DNA of 5,722 nucleotides from Flavihumibacter sp. (GTDB taxonomy: Bacteria > Bacteroidota > Bacteroidia > Chitinophagales > Chitinophagaceae). The DNA lies in the NCBI GenBank assembly GCA_025455285.1, contig JALOMU010000133.1, positions 1 to 5,722 on the forward strand, given 5' to 3'. Made by a program: the position numbers and the translations under genes. The number at the start of each line of letters is the position of its first letter. The first letter of the stretch is position 1. Shown in pieces: positions 1-5,722 of the stretch. Under the pieces are notes generated by a model. It did no database searches. It saw only the letters and a list, made by a program, of their open reading frames with translations, and was not told where the DNA came from.

Positions 1-536
1 CCGTTTTCCACCGGCTCACCAAAATGCGCAAATTCCTGTCCGCGGTTGATGTATTGTCCGGGTGCCAGAGAATCAATATCCCGTTTTGATACATGCCCAT
101 ACAAGGTATAAAATGGTATGCCATCCAACTGGTGCAGTAAAATAATCGTAGCCCCATAATCTCCCAGCCGATCATTCCATCCAATACTATGTACCATGCC
201 TCCCATGAATGCATATACAGGTGTGCCTGCAGGTCCCCAGATATCGGTTCCTATATGCAGCCGACGGGGCTCTTCTCCCTCATCAAAAAGGGAACTGCGA
301 CTATACATAAATCGCAGTTCATTGTAACCCCCAATCAGGTAACGGGCTTGTTTTACTTCGCGAAGGTTTTCCATAAAGCTCGCAAATCGATCCAGGTTGT
401 CGGCTATGCCTTCTGGTAAGTCTCCATTTTGGGTCAGCTTCAATGCAGCCAGTTTATCAGTACCGGGAGTAAACGAAACTACAGGGTGAAAACTGCCTTG
501 GTTACGGGTAAGGCTGGCAATCAGGGGATTTATCAT
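1..536 (-). CDS. M23 family (LytM/lysostaphin-type) metallopeptidase, 3' end cut by window edge
   Basis: This reading frame is open for 178 complete codons from the ATG at 536-534 to the left edge, so the C-terminus is missing. The second half matches a peptidase M23 domain, whose members are Zn-dependent endopeptidases that usually cut peptidoglycan cross-bridges. Visible are the HxxxD zinc motif (HIGTD, H94 and D98), a GDYGATIILLH strand (residues 125-135) equivalent to the GYGNxVxIxH strand, and LYGHVS with H148 at the place of the LytM active-site His260. The C-terminal HxH motif, which carries the third zinc ligand, should lie beyond the edge. The first 90 residues are not recognised, and there is no signal peptide or membrane segment, which is odd for a wall hydrolase. 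The start is supported by a TATCTTTG element 4 nt upstream, which suggests a leaderless message. The gene is divergent from the sugar operon and probably unrelated to it. Family call is secure; substrate is unknown. Confidence 0.85.
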   Translation of the reverse strand, partial: MINPLIASLTRNQGSFHPVVSFTPGTDKLAALKLTQNGDLPEGIADNLDRFASFMENLREVKQARYLIGGYNELRFMYSRSSLFDEGEEPRRLHIGTDIWGPAGTPVYAFMGGMVHSIGWNDRLGDYGATIILLHQLDGIPFYTLYGHVSKRDIDSLAPGQYINRGQEFAHFGEPVEN

Positions 537-539
537 GGC

Positions 540-577
540 ACAAAGATAACGCAACGGTTTGCTGTGGAGATCTTTGT
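540..577. repeat. 8-bp inverted repeat in the divergent promoter region
   Basis: ACAAAGAT at 540-547 and ATCTTTGT at 570-577 are perfect reverse complements separated by 22 bp. The left arm covers most of the minus-strand -7 element, and the right arm contains the TTTG proposed as the plus-strand -33 element. Between the arms lies the imperfect palindrome GCAACGGTTTGC (551-562), whose outer four bases on each side match. The symmetry may simply reflect back-to-back promoter elements or may be an operator. The repeat itself is directly seen; any binding role is inference. Confidence 0.45.
541..548 (-). promoter_or_regulatory. Bacteroidota -7 element (TATCTTTG) for the M23 gene
   Basis: Read on the minus strand, the sequence TATCTTTG matches the Bacteroidota sigma-factor -7 consensus TAnnTTTG at every defined position. 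Only TGCC separates it from the ATG at 536, so transcription would begin at or next to the start codon and give a leaderless or nearly leaderless mRNA. No TTG-type -33 element is visible at 17-23 nt upstream, so the promoter is a -7-only match. The assignment rests on consensus and position alone. Confidence 0.6.
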
Positions 578-605
578 CCCCGCCCAAACAGAAATACTAT
601 TTTTA
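573..605 (+). promoter_or_regulatory. Candidate Bacteroidota promoter for the symporter-glycosidase-kinase operon
   Basis: TTTG at 573-576 fits the -33 element, and TATTTTTA at 598-605 matches TAnnTTTG at all defined positions except the last. The 21-nt spacing is within the usual range for this phylum. Transcription would start around 610-613, leaving a leader of about ten bases before the ATG at 623. An alternative -7 element is GATCTTTG (569-576), which has one mismatch but no -33 partner. This is the only promoter-like site before the three tightly packed genes, so it probably drives all of them. Confidence 0.4.
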
Positions 606-622
606 AGTACCAACGATTGCTT

Positions 623-1951
623 ATGCAGTTTCAAAAACCCTCCCTGAGTTTCTGGCAGATCATCAATATGAATGTAGGCTTCTTCGGCATTCAATACAGT
701 TTTGGCCTGCAACAGACCGCTATCAATCCCCTTTACAGTTTCTTAGATGCCAAACCGGAGGAACTACCCATCCTGAACCTGGCGGGACCCATGACCGGCC
801 TATTGATTCAACCGGTCATTGGGGCACTGAGCGACCGAACCTGGCATCCCCGCTGGGGCAGAAGAAAACCCTATTTTTTAATTGGTGCCATCTTTTGCAG
901 CATCTGCTTATTTGCTTTCCCTTTTAGCCGGGCCTTGTGGATGGCAGCCGGATTGCTCTGGATCCTGGATGCCGCCAACAATACCGCGATGGAACCTTAC
1001 CGGGCATTTATTGCAGATAAACTTCCGGCCCGGCAACAGCCAACCGGATTTCTGACACAGAGTTTCTTTACCGGACTTGGTATCACATTGGCGAATTTAT
1101 CACTTGGCTTTTTTAAAGATATCATTACCGGCACTTCATCTTCCGGCATTCCTTATTGGGTGTACGGCTCTTTTTTTGTAGGCGGTGTTTGCTCCATACT
1201 ATCTGTACTCTGGTCGGTATTAACCACACCGGAAATACCTCCCACACCGGAAGAACTAGCTGAACTTAGAGCCCGGCCCAAAGGATTTTTTGAACCCTTT
1301 AAAGAAATCATGGAAGCCATCCGGCATATGCCACCGATCATGTGGAAACTGGCCCTGGTTTACCTGTTTCAATGGTATGCGATGTTCTGTTACTGGCAAT
1401 ATGTTTCACTCAGTATTGCAGCCTCTGTTTTTAAAACAGATAGTAGTGGACCCGCTTATGAAGATGCGGTTGTACTAACCGGACAGGTAAATGGCTTTTA
1501 CAATATCGTTACTTTCTTATCTGCATTCGGACTGGTTGTGCTGGCAAGAAAATGGGGTGCGAAATGGGTACATGTCATCTGTTTATTACTAGCCAGCATG
1601 GGATTGTTTATTTTCCCCTTTATTGAACAACCCTTCCTGCTATTCCTTCCGATGGTTGGATTTGGAATCGCCTGGGCTAGTATGATGGGTATTCCCTATG
1701 TGATGGTAGTCGGAAGTATCCCCAAGGAAAAATATGGCGTATATATGGGTATCATCAATATGATGATTGTGATTCCGATGATCCTGCAGACCCTTAGTTT
1801 TGGTTGGGTATATGAAAATATATTGAGTAGTGCGCCAGGTAATGCCATCTTCTTTGCTGCAGGCCTGCTGTTTTTAGCCGCGATGGCCACCCTGCGGATC
1901 AAACCCCTACCCCTAACTGAAACTCCTATTCCATCACCAAGCGCCCATTAA
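623..1951 (+). CDS. MFS sugar:cation symporter, SLC45/GPH-like, likely disaccharide importer
   Basis: This is a 442-residue inner-membrane protein with about twelve hydrophobic segments, roughly at residues 14-34, 50-69, 84-101, 105-125, 143-163, 178-200, 243-262, 288-307, 314-332, 335-355, 372-392 and 403-422. The loop between helices 2 and 3 carries GALSDRTWHPRWGRRKP (68-84), the GxxSDR...GRR motif typical of SLC45, plant sucrose and Bacteroidota maltose symporters. Other family-like stretches are FWQIINMNVGFFGIQ (10-24), EPYRAF (124-129) and MGIPYVM (355-361). A central cytoplasmic loop (about 201-240) joins the two halves. An in-frame TTG at 617 would add two residues; ATG 623 is preferred because it is the first ATG and suits the short leader. 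The next gene starts 2 nt after its stop, and with a glycosidase and fructokinase behind it the likely cargo is sucrose, though maltose or another disaccharide is possible. The transporter class is secure; the substrate is inferred from context. Confidence 0.85.
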   Translation: MQFQKPSLSFWQIINMNVGFFGIQYSFGLQQTAINPLYSFLDAKPEELPILNLAGPMTGLLIQPVIGALSDRTWHPRWGRRKPYFLIGAIFCSICLFAFPFSRALWMAAGLLWILDAANNTAMEPYRAFIADKLPARQQPTGFLTQSFFTGLGITLANLSLGFFKDIITGTSSSGIPYWVYGSFFVGGVCSILSVLWSVLTTPEIPPTPEELAELRARPKGFFEPFKEIMEAIRHMPPIMWKLALVYLFQWYAMFCYWQYVSLSIAASVFKTDSSGPAYEDAVVLTGQVNGFYNIVTFLSAFGLVVLARKWGAKWVHVICLLLASMGLFIFPFIEQPFLLFLPMVGFGIAWASMMGIPYVMVVGSIPKEKYGVYMGIINMMIVIPMILQTLSFGWVYENILSSAPGNAIFFAAGLLFLAAMATLRIKPLPLTETPIPSPSAH

Positions 1952-1953
1952 CG

Positions 1954-3126
1954 ATGATCAATGTAGCTGAATACCAACGATCCATCGGGATCTTAAAAAA
2001 AGCTTCCACACCGAATGGTTTTGTTGCCAGTTTACAAGAGCACGACAATTACCGGCGTATCTGGACCCGCGATGGCAGCATGAATTCAATGGCAGCACTG
2101 TTGAGTGGAGAAGCAGATCTGATTGAAGCGGTAAAAGCCACCCTTCATACTATTTTCACACACCAGCATCCAAGTGGTTTTATGCCTTCCAATGTTAGTA
2201 TTGGCGGAGGCGTTAGTTATGGCGGAACAGTTGGAAGGGCTGATAATCCTAGCTGGGCAGTGATCACTTTATGTCAGTATGCAATGCTGCAGAACGACCC
2301 GGCTTTTGCCAAACAATTTCTACCACAGGTAGATCGCTGTTTTTCGGTTATGGATGCCTGGGAGTATAACGGTAAACACCTCTTGTATGTGCCACAGAGT
2401 GGCGATTGGGCAGATGAATACATTCAACACGGATATATTCTTTTTAACCAGTTGTTGCGGATCTGGGCATTACAACTGGCAGCACAGGTTTTCGAAAAGG
2501 AAAGCTGGGCGGCCAAGGCAGCACAGATAAGGGAAGTAGTTGAGATCAATTACTGGAATCGCCTGGGTGCAGGTCCTTTGTATGCCGGCAACCTGAAACA
2601 CCAGATGGAGCAGGCCCCCCAGGGCTATTGGCTGATGGGCTTTAACCCGGCAAGAATATATCCCCAATTTGATTTGCAGGCCAATGCATTGGCGCTGTTA
2701 CTGGGACTAGGAGCTGCTGATGAAAACAAGGAAGCATTTCAGTTTATGCAGGGAATCTACCTGCGTAAAAAAGCATTGTTGCCTTCTTTCTATCCCAGTA
2801 TTGAATCGGATGATCCGGACATGCGGGAATTGGAAAATAATTATGCCTATACCTTCCGCAACCGGCCACATGAGTTTCACAATGGCGGACTATGGCCCGT
2901 GTGGAATGGTTTGCTGGCTGCTGCAGCTGTTATCATGGAGGATACAGAGTTTGCTGCCACTATTACTCAGGAAATCGAAATAGCCAATCAAAAAAACCAG
3001 CATCAGTACAACGAATGCCTGCAGGGCGAAACACTGGAGCCGATTGGGGTTCCTTTTTGTACCTGGAGTGCAGGCGGACATGTGCTGGCCATCTCTTACC
3101 TGGAAGGAAAAAGATTGTTCACATAA
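1954..3126 (+). CDS. GH100/amylo-alpha-1,6-glucosidase-like (alpha/alpha)6 glycosidase, putative cytoplasmic invertase
   Basis: This 390-residue soluble protein has no signal peptide, so it should act in the cytoplasm on imported sugar. By eye it lines up with neutral/alkaline invertases (GH100): NYRRIWTRD (32-40) with NYxxVFIRD; GRADNPSW (94-101) with the segment holding the catalytic acid, making D97 the candidate; SGDWADEY (149-156) with the loop before the MIDR motif; FHNGGLWPV (308-316) with the YHNGGSWPV hallmark; and NECLQGETLEPIG (353-365) with PEYYDGKTGRxIG, making E354 the candidate base. It is shorter than known GH100 enzymes (about 450-480 residues), and automated pipelines may call it amylo-alpha-1,6-glucosidase because the GDWADEY region also resembles debranching-type glucosidases. 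The start follows the symporter stop by 2 nt, implying translational coupling, and a fructokinase-like gene follows 9 nt later. Sucrose hydrolysis to glucose and fructose is therefore the leading hypothesis. The clan is confident; the substrate is moderate at best. Confidence 0.75.
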   Translation: MINVAEYQRSIGILKKASTPNGFVASLQEHDNYRRIWTRDGSMNSMAALLSGEADLIEAVKATLHTIFTHQHPSGFMPSNVSIGGGVSYGGTVGRADNPSWAVITLCQYAMLQNDPAFAKQFLPQVDRCFSVMDAWEYNGKHLLYVPQSGDWADEYIQHGYILFNQLLRIWALQLAAQVFEKESWAAKAAQIREVVEINYWNRLGAGPLYAGNLKHQMEQAPQGYWLMGFNPARIYPQFDLQANALALLLGLGAADENKEAFQFMQGIYLRKKALLPSFYPSIESDDPDMRELENNYAYTFRNRPHEFHNGGLWPVWNGLLAAAAVIMEDTEFAATITQEIEIANQKNQHQYNECLQGETLEPIGVPFCTWSAGGHVLAISYLEGKRLFT

Positions 3127-3135
3127 TACCTGGTT

Positions 3136-4017
3136 ATGAACCCAAAAAAAGTATTGGCAATTGGAGAAGCACTGATCGATGCCGTTAGTACGGAATTTGT
3201 TGAAGATCTTTCTTCAGCACGCCAGTTGGATCTCAAACCAGGTGGAAGTCCGGCTAATTTCTGTCGTTTTCTGCACAAGCTGGGAACCCCTGCTCGTTTG
3301 CATGCAGTATTGGGAGCAGATGGCCTGGGAAAAATCATTCTGAATGATTTAAGGAAAAAACAAATCGATTGCAGCCTTCTTAAAATCAGCAAGGAGCATG
3401 CTACCAGCATGGTAGTGGTAGGCAAAACCAAAGGAACACCAGACTTTATTCCCTATCGCGATGCGGATATGCAGATTGGTGCGATCGACCCCTTTATGTA
3501 CAAGGAAACCGACCTGGTACATACAACTGCTTTCGCCTTAAGCCGGGAGCCAGCCCAAACCAATATACTTACTGCCTTACACCTGGCAAACAGGAGTGGA
3601 AAACAGATTAGCGTCGACTGGAATTATTCTCCCAAAATATGGGGACCTGAAAATTTCGCACCTACCGTTTTCTCCACCTTACTCTCTTTTAAACCGCTGC
3701 TGAAATGCAGCCTGGATGATATTGAACGATTCGCCAACAAAATACAAAGTATTGATTCGGCAAAAGACTTTCTGCATGAGTTACCTGCAAGGGTAACCTG
3801 TCTGACCTGCGGAAGTGAAGGGGTCTGGTTTAAGACACCGGAACAGGACTGGCAACATCGGGCTGCAATACCGGTAGAAGTCAAAGACAGCACAGGAGCA
3901 GGTGATTCCTTTTGGGCAGGATTTGTTCATGCATGGTTAACCGAAAACTCATTGGAGGACTGTATAAAACTGGCCCTGGACACAGCTGCTCGCAGGTTAA
4001 AAGGTGAACTGGATTAA
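3136..4017 (+). CDS. PfkB-family carbohydrate kinase, probable fructokinase
   Basis: This 293-residue cytoplasmic kinase would transfer phosphate from ATP to a sugar, most likely fructose to fructose 6-phosphate, feeding glycolysis. It opens with VLAIGEALIDAV (6-17), where the family carries GExLxD, then has the substrate-binding GGSPANF (36-42) and the GADGLG segment (60-65). It has DWNYSPKIW (161-169) in place of the common DxNxRxxxW, so the usual arginine is a serine. The anion-hole and catalytic motif is DSTGAGDSFWAGF (251-263), with D257 as the catalytic base. Only 36 residues follow GAGD; the terminal PTxxEV-type helix common in the family is absent. The ATG at 3136 lies 9 nt after the glycosidase stop, and the gene is the last of the operon. 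Its stop overlaps the convergent trehalase stop. Family membership is clear; fructose is inferred from the GGSPAN motif and the neighbours. Other sugars or 2-keto-3-deoxygluconate are less likely. Confidence 0.82.
   Translation: MNPKKVLAIGEALIDAVSTEFVEDLSSARQLDLKPGGSPANFCRFLHKLGTPARLHAVLGADGLGKIILNDLRKKQIDCSLLKISKEHATSMVVVGKTKGTPDFIPYRDADMQIGAIDPFMYKETDLVHTTAFALSREPAQTNILTALHLANRSGKQISVDWNYSPKIWGPENFAPTVFSTLLSFKPLLKCSLDDIERFANKIQSIDSAKDFLHELPARVTCLTCGSEGVWFKTPEQDWQHRAAIPVEVKDSTGAGDSFWAGFVHAWLTENSLEDCIKLALDTAARRLKGELD
4014..4017. other. Convergent stop codons sharing one TTAA
   Basis: The kinase ends with TAA at 4015-4017 on the plus strand, and the trehalase ends with TAA at 4016-4014 on the minus strand. 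The palindrome TTAA therefore serves both genes, giving a 4-bp tail-to-tail overlap. There is no intergenic room for a terminator, and I see no hairpin followed by a T-run on either strand nearby. Each transcript probably extends into the other gene, or termination is factor-dependent. Confidence 0.9.
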
Positions 4018-5609
4018 AGCGGCTGCTTCAACCAGGCACTCAGTGCAAGGTAAACTCCGTTAGTCCATCCAAATCCATCCTGCGCCGCGTATTCGCCGCC
4101 CCCGGCGGATTTGCTCAGATCCATGACATTGTATTTTTCCATCAGCTTACCGGTTTCTTTGTACACTTTTTCATTGAGCCCGGTCCAGCGCTGCGCAATT
4201 TCTTTTGCCAATCCGATCTGCCCGCTACGTGCGAGTCCGCGTACTGCCATCCATTGCAGGGGAGCCCAACCGTTAGGAGCATCCCACTGCTCGCCGGTTG
4301 TTTGCGTGGTAGTAACTAATCCACCTGGCTGCAATAATTGCTCTTTTACAACAGTTGCGGCCTGCCTTGCAACTACACTCAGGTAACCCTGCTTATGTGA
4401 AAAGAAAACAAAGGGAAAGAGTCCGGCTGCTGTTATTTGTCTGGTAAGTGCCTGCTTCTTGAAGTTATAATCCGTATAAAATTGCTGTTCCCGGCTCCAG
4501 CAGTACTTTTCAATTGCCTGCTGCCTTTTTTCTGCAGCGGCTGTATACAGCATAGAAATTGAATCCTGTGCCGCTACCTTATACGCACGAGCCAGGGCAT
4601 TTTCAAATCCCACCAATAAGCTGTTCAGATCCACCGGAATAATATTGGTAGTTTCTATCGTGGAAAGTGTTTTACCATCCGCCAGCCACCTGCTACTGAA
4701 ATCCCATCCACTGGCAGCACCTGCTCTCAAATGCGCATATACATTGACTTTAGGCCGGGTGGAACGATTAGCAGTTTCAACATCCTCGCGATAACTTTCC
4801 GGCCGTGGTGTATTGGCTTCATCCCAATAACGGTTGAGCACAGCTTCATCCGGAAGGGAAACCACCCGTTTGAATGACTGTCCTTTTTTGAGCGTTGCAG
4901 CTCCCTCCATCCAGTACCGGTATTCTTTTTCCAATGCCGGCAGATATTGCAGCAGGGTTTGATCACCTTTGACCGTAGCCAGCAATTCCACCATCATAAA
5001 AAAGAAGGGTGGCTGCGAGCGGCTCAGGTAATAGGTCCGGTTTCCATTGGGGATATGACCATAGGTATTGATCAGGTAAGCAAAATTATCGATCATGTTT
5101 TCCATGAGTTCAAACTCGCGACTCTCTTTCAAACCCAGCATGGTAAAATAGGAATCCCAATAATAGATTTCACGAAATCGGCCACCAGGTACGATATATG
5201 GATGCGGAAGTGGAAGCAGACTCGAGCCTTTTACAACGGTATCAGGTTGACGGCGTAATACTTTCCAGAGATCCTGAATATGAGCTGTAATGGAATGTTG
5301 CGGGTTGGATCGATAGGTACTTGCTGCTGAATCAGGTAACACAAAGTAATTGCGTACAAATTGAGTCAGTGAAAATTTAGTAGCCGGATTTTTTTTGGCC
5401 TCGCGAAAGGCCAGCAATATTTCCTCCGGATCCATTTTCGGAACAGCATCCACAAAGGTTTTGCCATCCGGAAAGATACGCGCCAGTTGCACTTCCGTGA
5501 ATAGTTCACCATACAACTGGTCGGGTGATTTTGGCAGACTGTCCTGGGCAGTAACACCCATCGACAGCAACAGACCAGTCCATATATTTGCTATTAAACG
5601 TACATGCAT
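4014..5609 (-). CDS. treA: Periplasmic alpha,alpha-trehalase, GH37
   Basis: This 531-residue enzyme hydrolyses trehalose to two glucose molecules with inversion. Trehalase signature 1 is PGGRFREIYYWDSYF (141-155), and signature 2 is QWDAPNGWAP (441-450). The catalytic acid corresponding to E. coli TreA Asp312 is D303 in SGWDFSSRW, and the base corresponding to Glu496 is E491 in EKYNV. The glycine-rich GGGEY (503-507) and GFGWTNGV (512-519) close the active site. The N-terminus is a signal peptide: a short basic start, the hydrophobic stretch IANIWTGLLLSMG, then VTA followed by Q22, a plausible signal-peptidase I site. That places the enzyme in the periplasm, like E. coli TreA (565 residues) and unlike cytoplasmic TreF. 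The ATG at 5609 is chosen because it gives the intact signal peptide and lies 15 nt after the stop of the upstream same-strand gene, so the two are probably co-transcribed. No Shine-Dalgarno is visible. No key residue is missing. Confidence 0.96.
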   Translation of the reverse strand: MHVRLIANIWTGLLLSMGVTAQDSLPKSPDQLYGELFTEVQLARIFPDGKTFVDAVPKMDPEEILLAFREAKKNPATKFSLTQFVRNYFVLPDSAASTYRSNPQHSITAHIQDLWKVLRRQPDTVVKGSSLLPLPHPYIVPGGRFREIYYWDSYFTMLGLKESREFELMENMIDNFAYLINTYGHIPNGNRTYYLSRSQPPFFFMMVELLATVKGDQTLLQYLPALEKEYRYWMEGAATLKKGQSFKRVVSLPDEAVLNRYWDEANTPRPESYREDVETANRSTRPKVNVYAHLRAGAASGWDFSSRWLADGKTLSTIETTNIIPVDLNSLLVGFENALARAYKVAAQDSISMLYTAAAEKRQQAIEKYCWSREQQFYTDYNFKKQALTRQITAAGLFPFVFFSHKQGYLSVVARQAATVVKEQLLQPGGLVTTTQTTGEQWDAPNGWAPLQWMAVRGLARSGQIGLAKEIAQRWTGLNEKVYKETGKLMEKYNVMDLSKSAGGGEYAAQDGFGWTNGVYLALSAWLKQPL

Positions 5610-5624
5610 AAGCGATTTTTTCTC

Positions 5625-5722
5625 TTATTGTACTGTAAATGTTTTTCTCTCCGGTCCAACCCCTGTGATGGTCAGTTTTTTCCAATTAGCAGGCAGCACC
5701 GATTTAATTTGCACAATACCTT
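5625..5722 (-). CDS. C-terminal end of an unidentified gene upstream of treA (partial)
   Basis: The minus-strand frame from the right edge to TAA at 5627-5625 encodes 31 residues that include VLPANWKKLTITGVGPERKT and end in KTFTVQ. The composition, the alternating beta-strand pattern and the clean stop just before treA indicate a genuine protein tail; the other two frames are closed by stops. LPxxWKxLxIxGV is reminiscent of the C-terminal beta-sandwich that ends several (alpha/alpha)6 carbohydrate-active enzymes such as GH65, GH95 or glucoamylase-like proteins, but 31 residues are too few to name a family. It lies 15 nt before treA on the same strand, so it is probably in the same operon and may act on trehalose or a related glucoside. 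The edge cuts the gene, so this is not a truncation in the genome. Confidence 0.65.
   Translation of the reverse strand, partial: GIVQIKSVLPANWKKLTITGVGPERKTFTVQ

Noticed and set aside
551..562. GCAACGGTTTGC as a definite LacI-family operator
   Set aside because: Only the outer four bases on each side are symmetric and the centre does not match the usual CG core, so it is mentioned only as a possible part of the divergent control region.
617..622. TTG at 617 as start of the symporter
   Set aside because: It would add only two residues and is a rarer start codon; the ATG at 623 is the natural choice, although the difference cannot be settled from sequence alone.
189..647. Two consecutive plus-strand open frames (189-419 and 429-647)
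   Set aside because: The first and most of the second are antisense to the M23 coding frame with its HxxxD motif; the second also runs through the promoter region into the symporter start. Their products are low-complexity and match nothing.
3096..3431. Minus-strand open frame of 111 codons opposite the kinase
   Set aside because: It lies antisense to the conserved N-terminal half of the PfkB kinase, including GGSPANF; its cysteine- and arginine-rich product looks like a shadow frame.
4014..4060. Intrinsic terminator at the convergent junction
   Set aside because: No stable GC-rich hairpin followed by a T-run is visible on either strand, and the sequence is coding up to the stops.
4947..5258. 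Plus-strand open frame of 103 codons opposite the trehalase
   Set aside because: It is antisense to trehalase signature 1 and its surroundings, with no promoter or recognisable domain.
1..5722. Mobile element, CRISPR array, tRNA or defence system
   Set aside because: No direct-repeat arrays, terminal inverted repeats, transposase motifs or tRNA-like cloverleaf were seen; the window is almost entirely filled by ordinary metabolic genes.

Overview
The window most likely comes from a member of the Bacteroidota, probably a Chitinophagaceae-like bacterium. The evidence is a TAnnTTTG-type -7 promoter element placed 4 nt before an ATG, the absence of Shine-Dalgarno sequences at gene starts, moderate G+C, and a disaccharide transporter of the type this phylum carries next to intracellular glycosidases. 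The genus assignment is inference from protein and promoter style, not from a marker gene.

Layout from left to right. A minus-strand M23 metallopeptidase gene (1-536) runs off the left edge. A compact divergent intergenic region of about 86 bp (537-622) holds promoter elements for both directions and an 8-bp inverted repeat. Three plus-strand genes follow as a tight operon: an SLC45/GPH-like sugar:cation symporter (623-1951), a GH100/debranching-type (alpha/alpha)6 glycosidase (1954-3126, 2 nt gap) and a PfkB-family fructokinase-like kinase (3136-4017, 9 nt gap). Converging on them from the right is a minus-strand periplasmic GH37 trehalase (4014-5609). Its stop codon overlaps the kinase stop codon within one TTAA. 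Upstream of the trehalase, 15 nt away on the same strand, is the 31-residue C-terminal end of another gene (5625-5722) that continues beyond the right edge.

A coherent reading is a disaccharide-utilisation island. The plus-strand operon would import an intact disaccharide (sucrose is the best guess), split it in the cytoplasm with the leaderless-peptide glycosidase, and phosphorylate the released fructose. The minus-strand operon would hydrolyse trehalose to glucose in the periplasm. Sucrose is inferred from the symporter + GH100-like + fructokinase combination and is not proven by any single motif. Trehalase is secure, because both family signatures and both catalytic carboxylates are visible. 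The M23 gene appears unrelated to sugar metabolism.

No RNA genes, CRISPR, insertion sequences, SusC/SusD pair, sugar regulator or intrinsic terminator were found. I see no convincing undescribed system. The points worth a second look are the substrate of the short GH100-like enzyme, the shared divergent promoter, the truncated-looking kinase tail at the overlapping stops, and the unidentified gene upstream of the trehalase.
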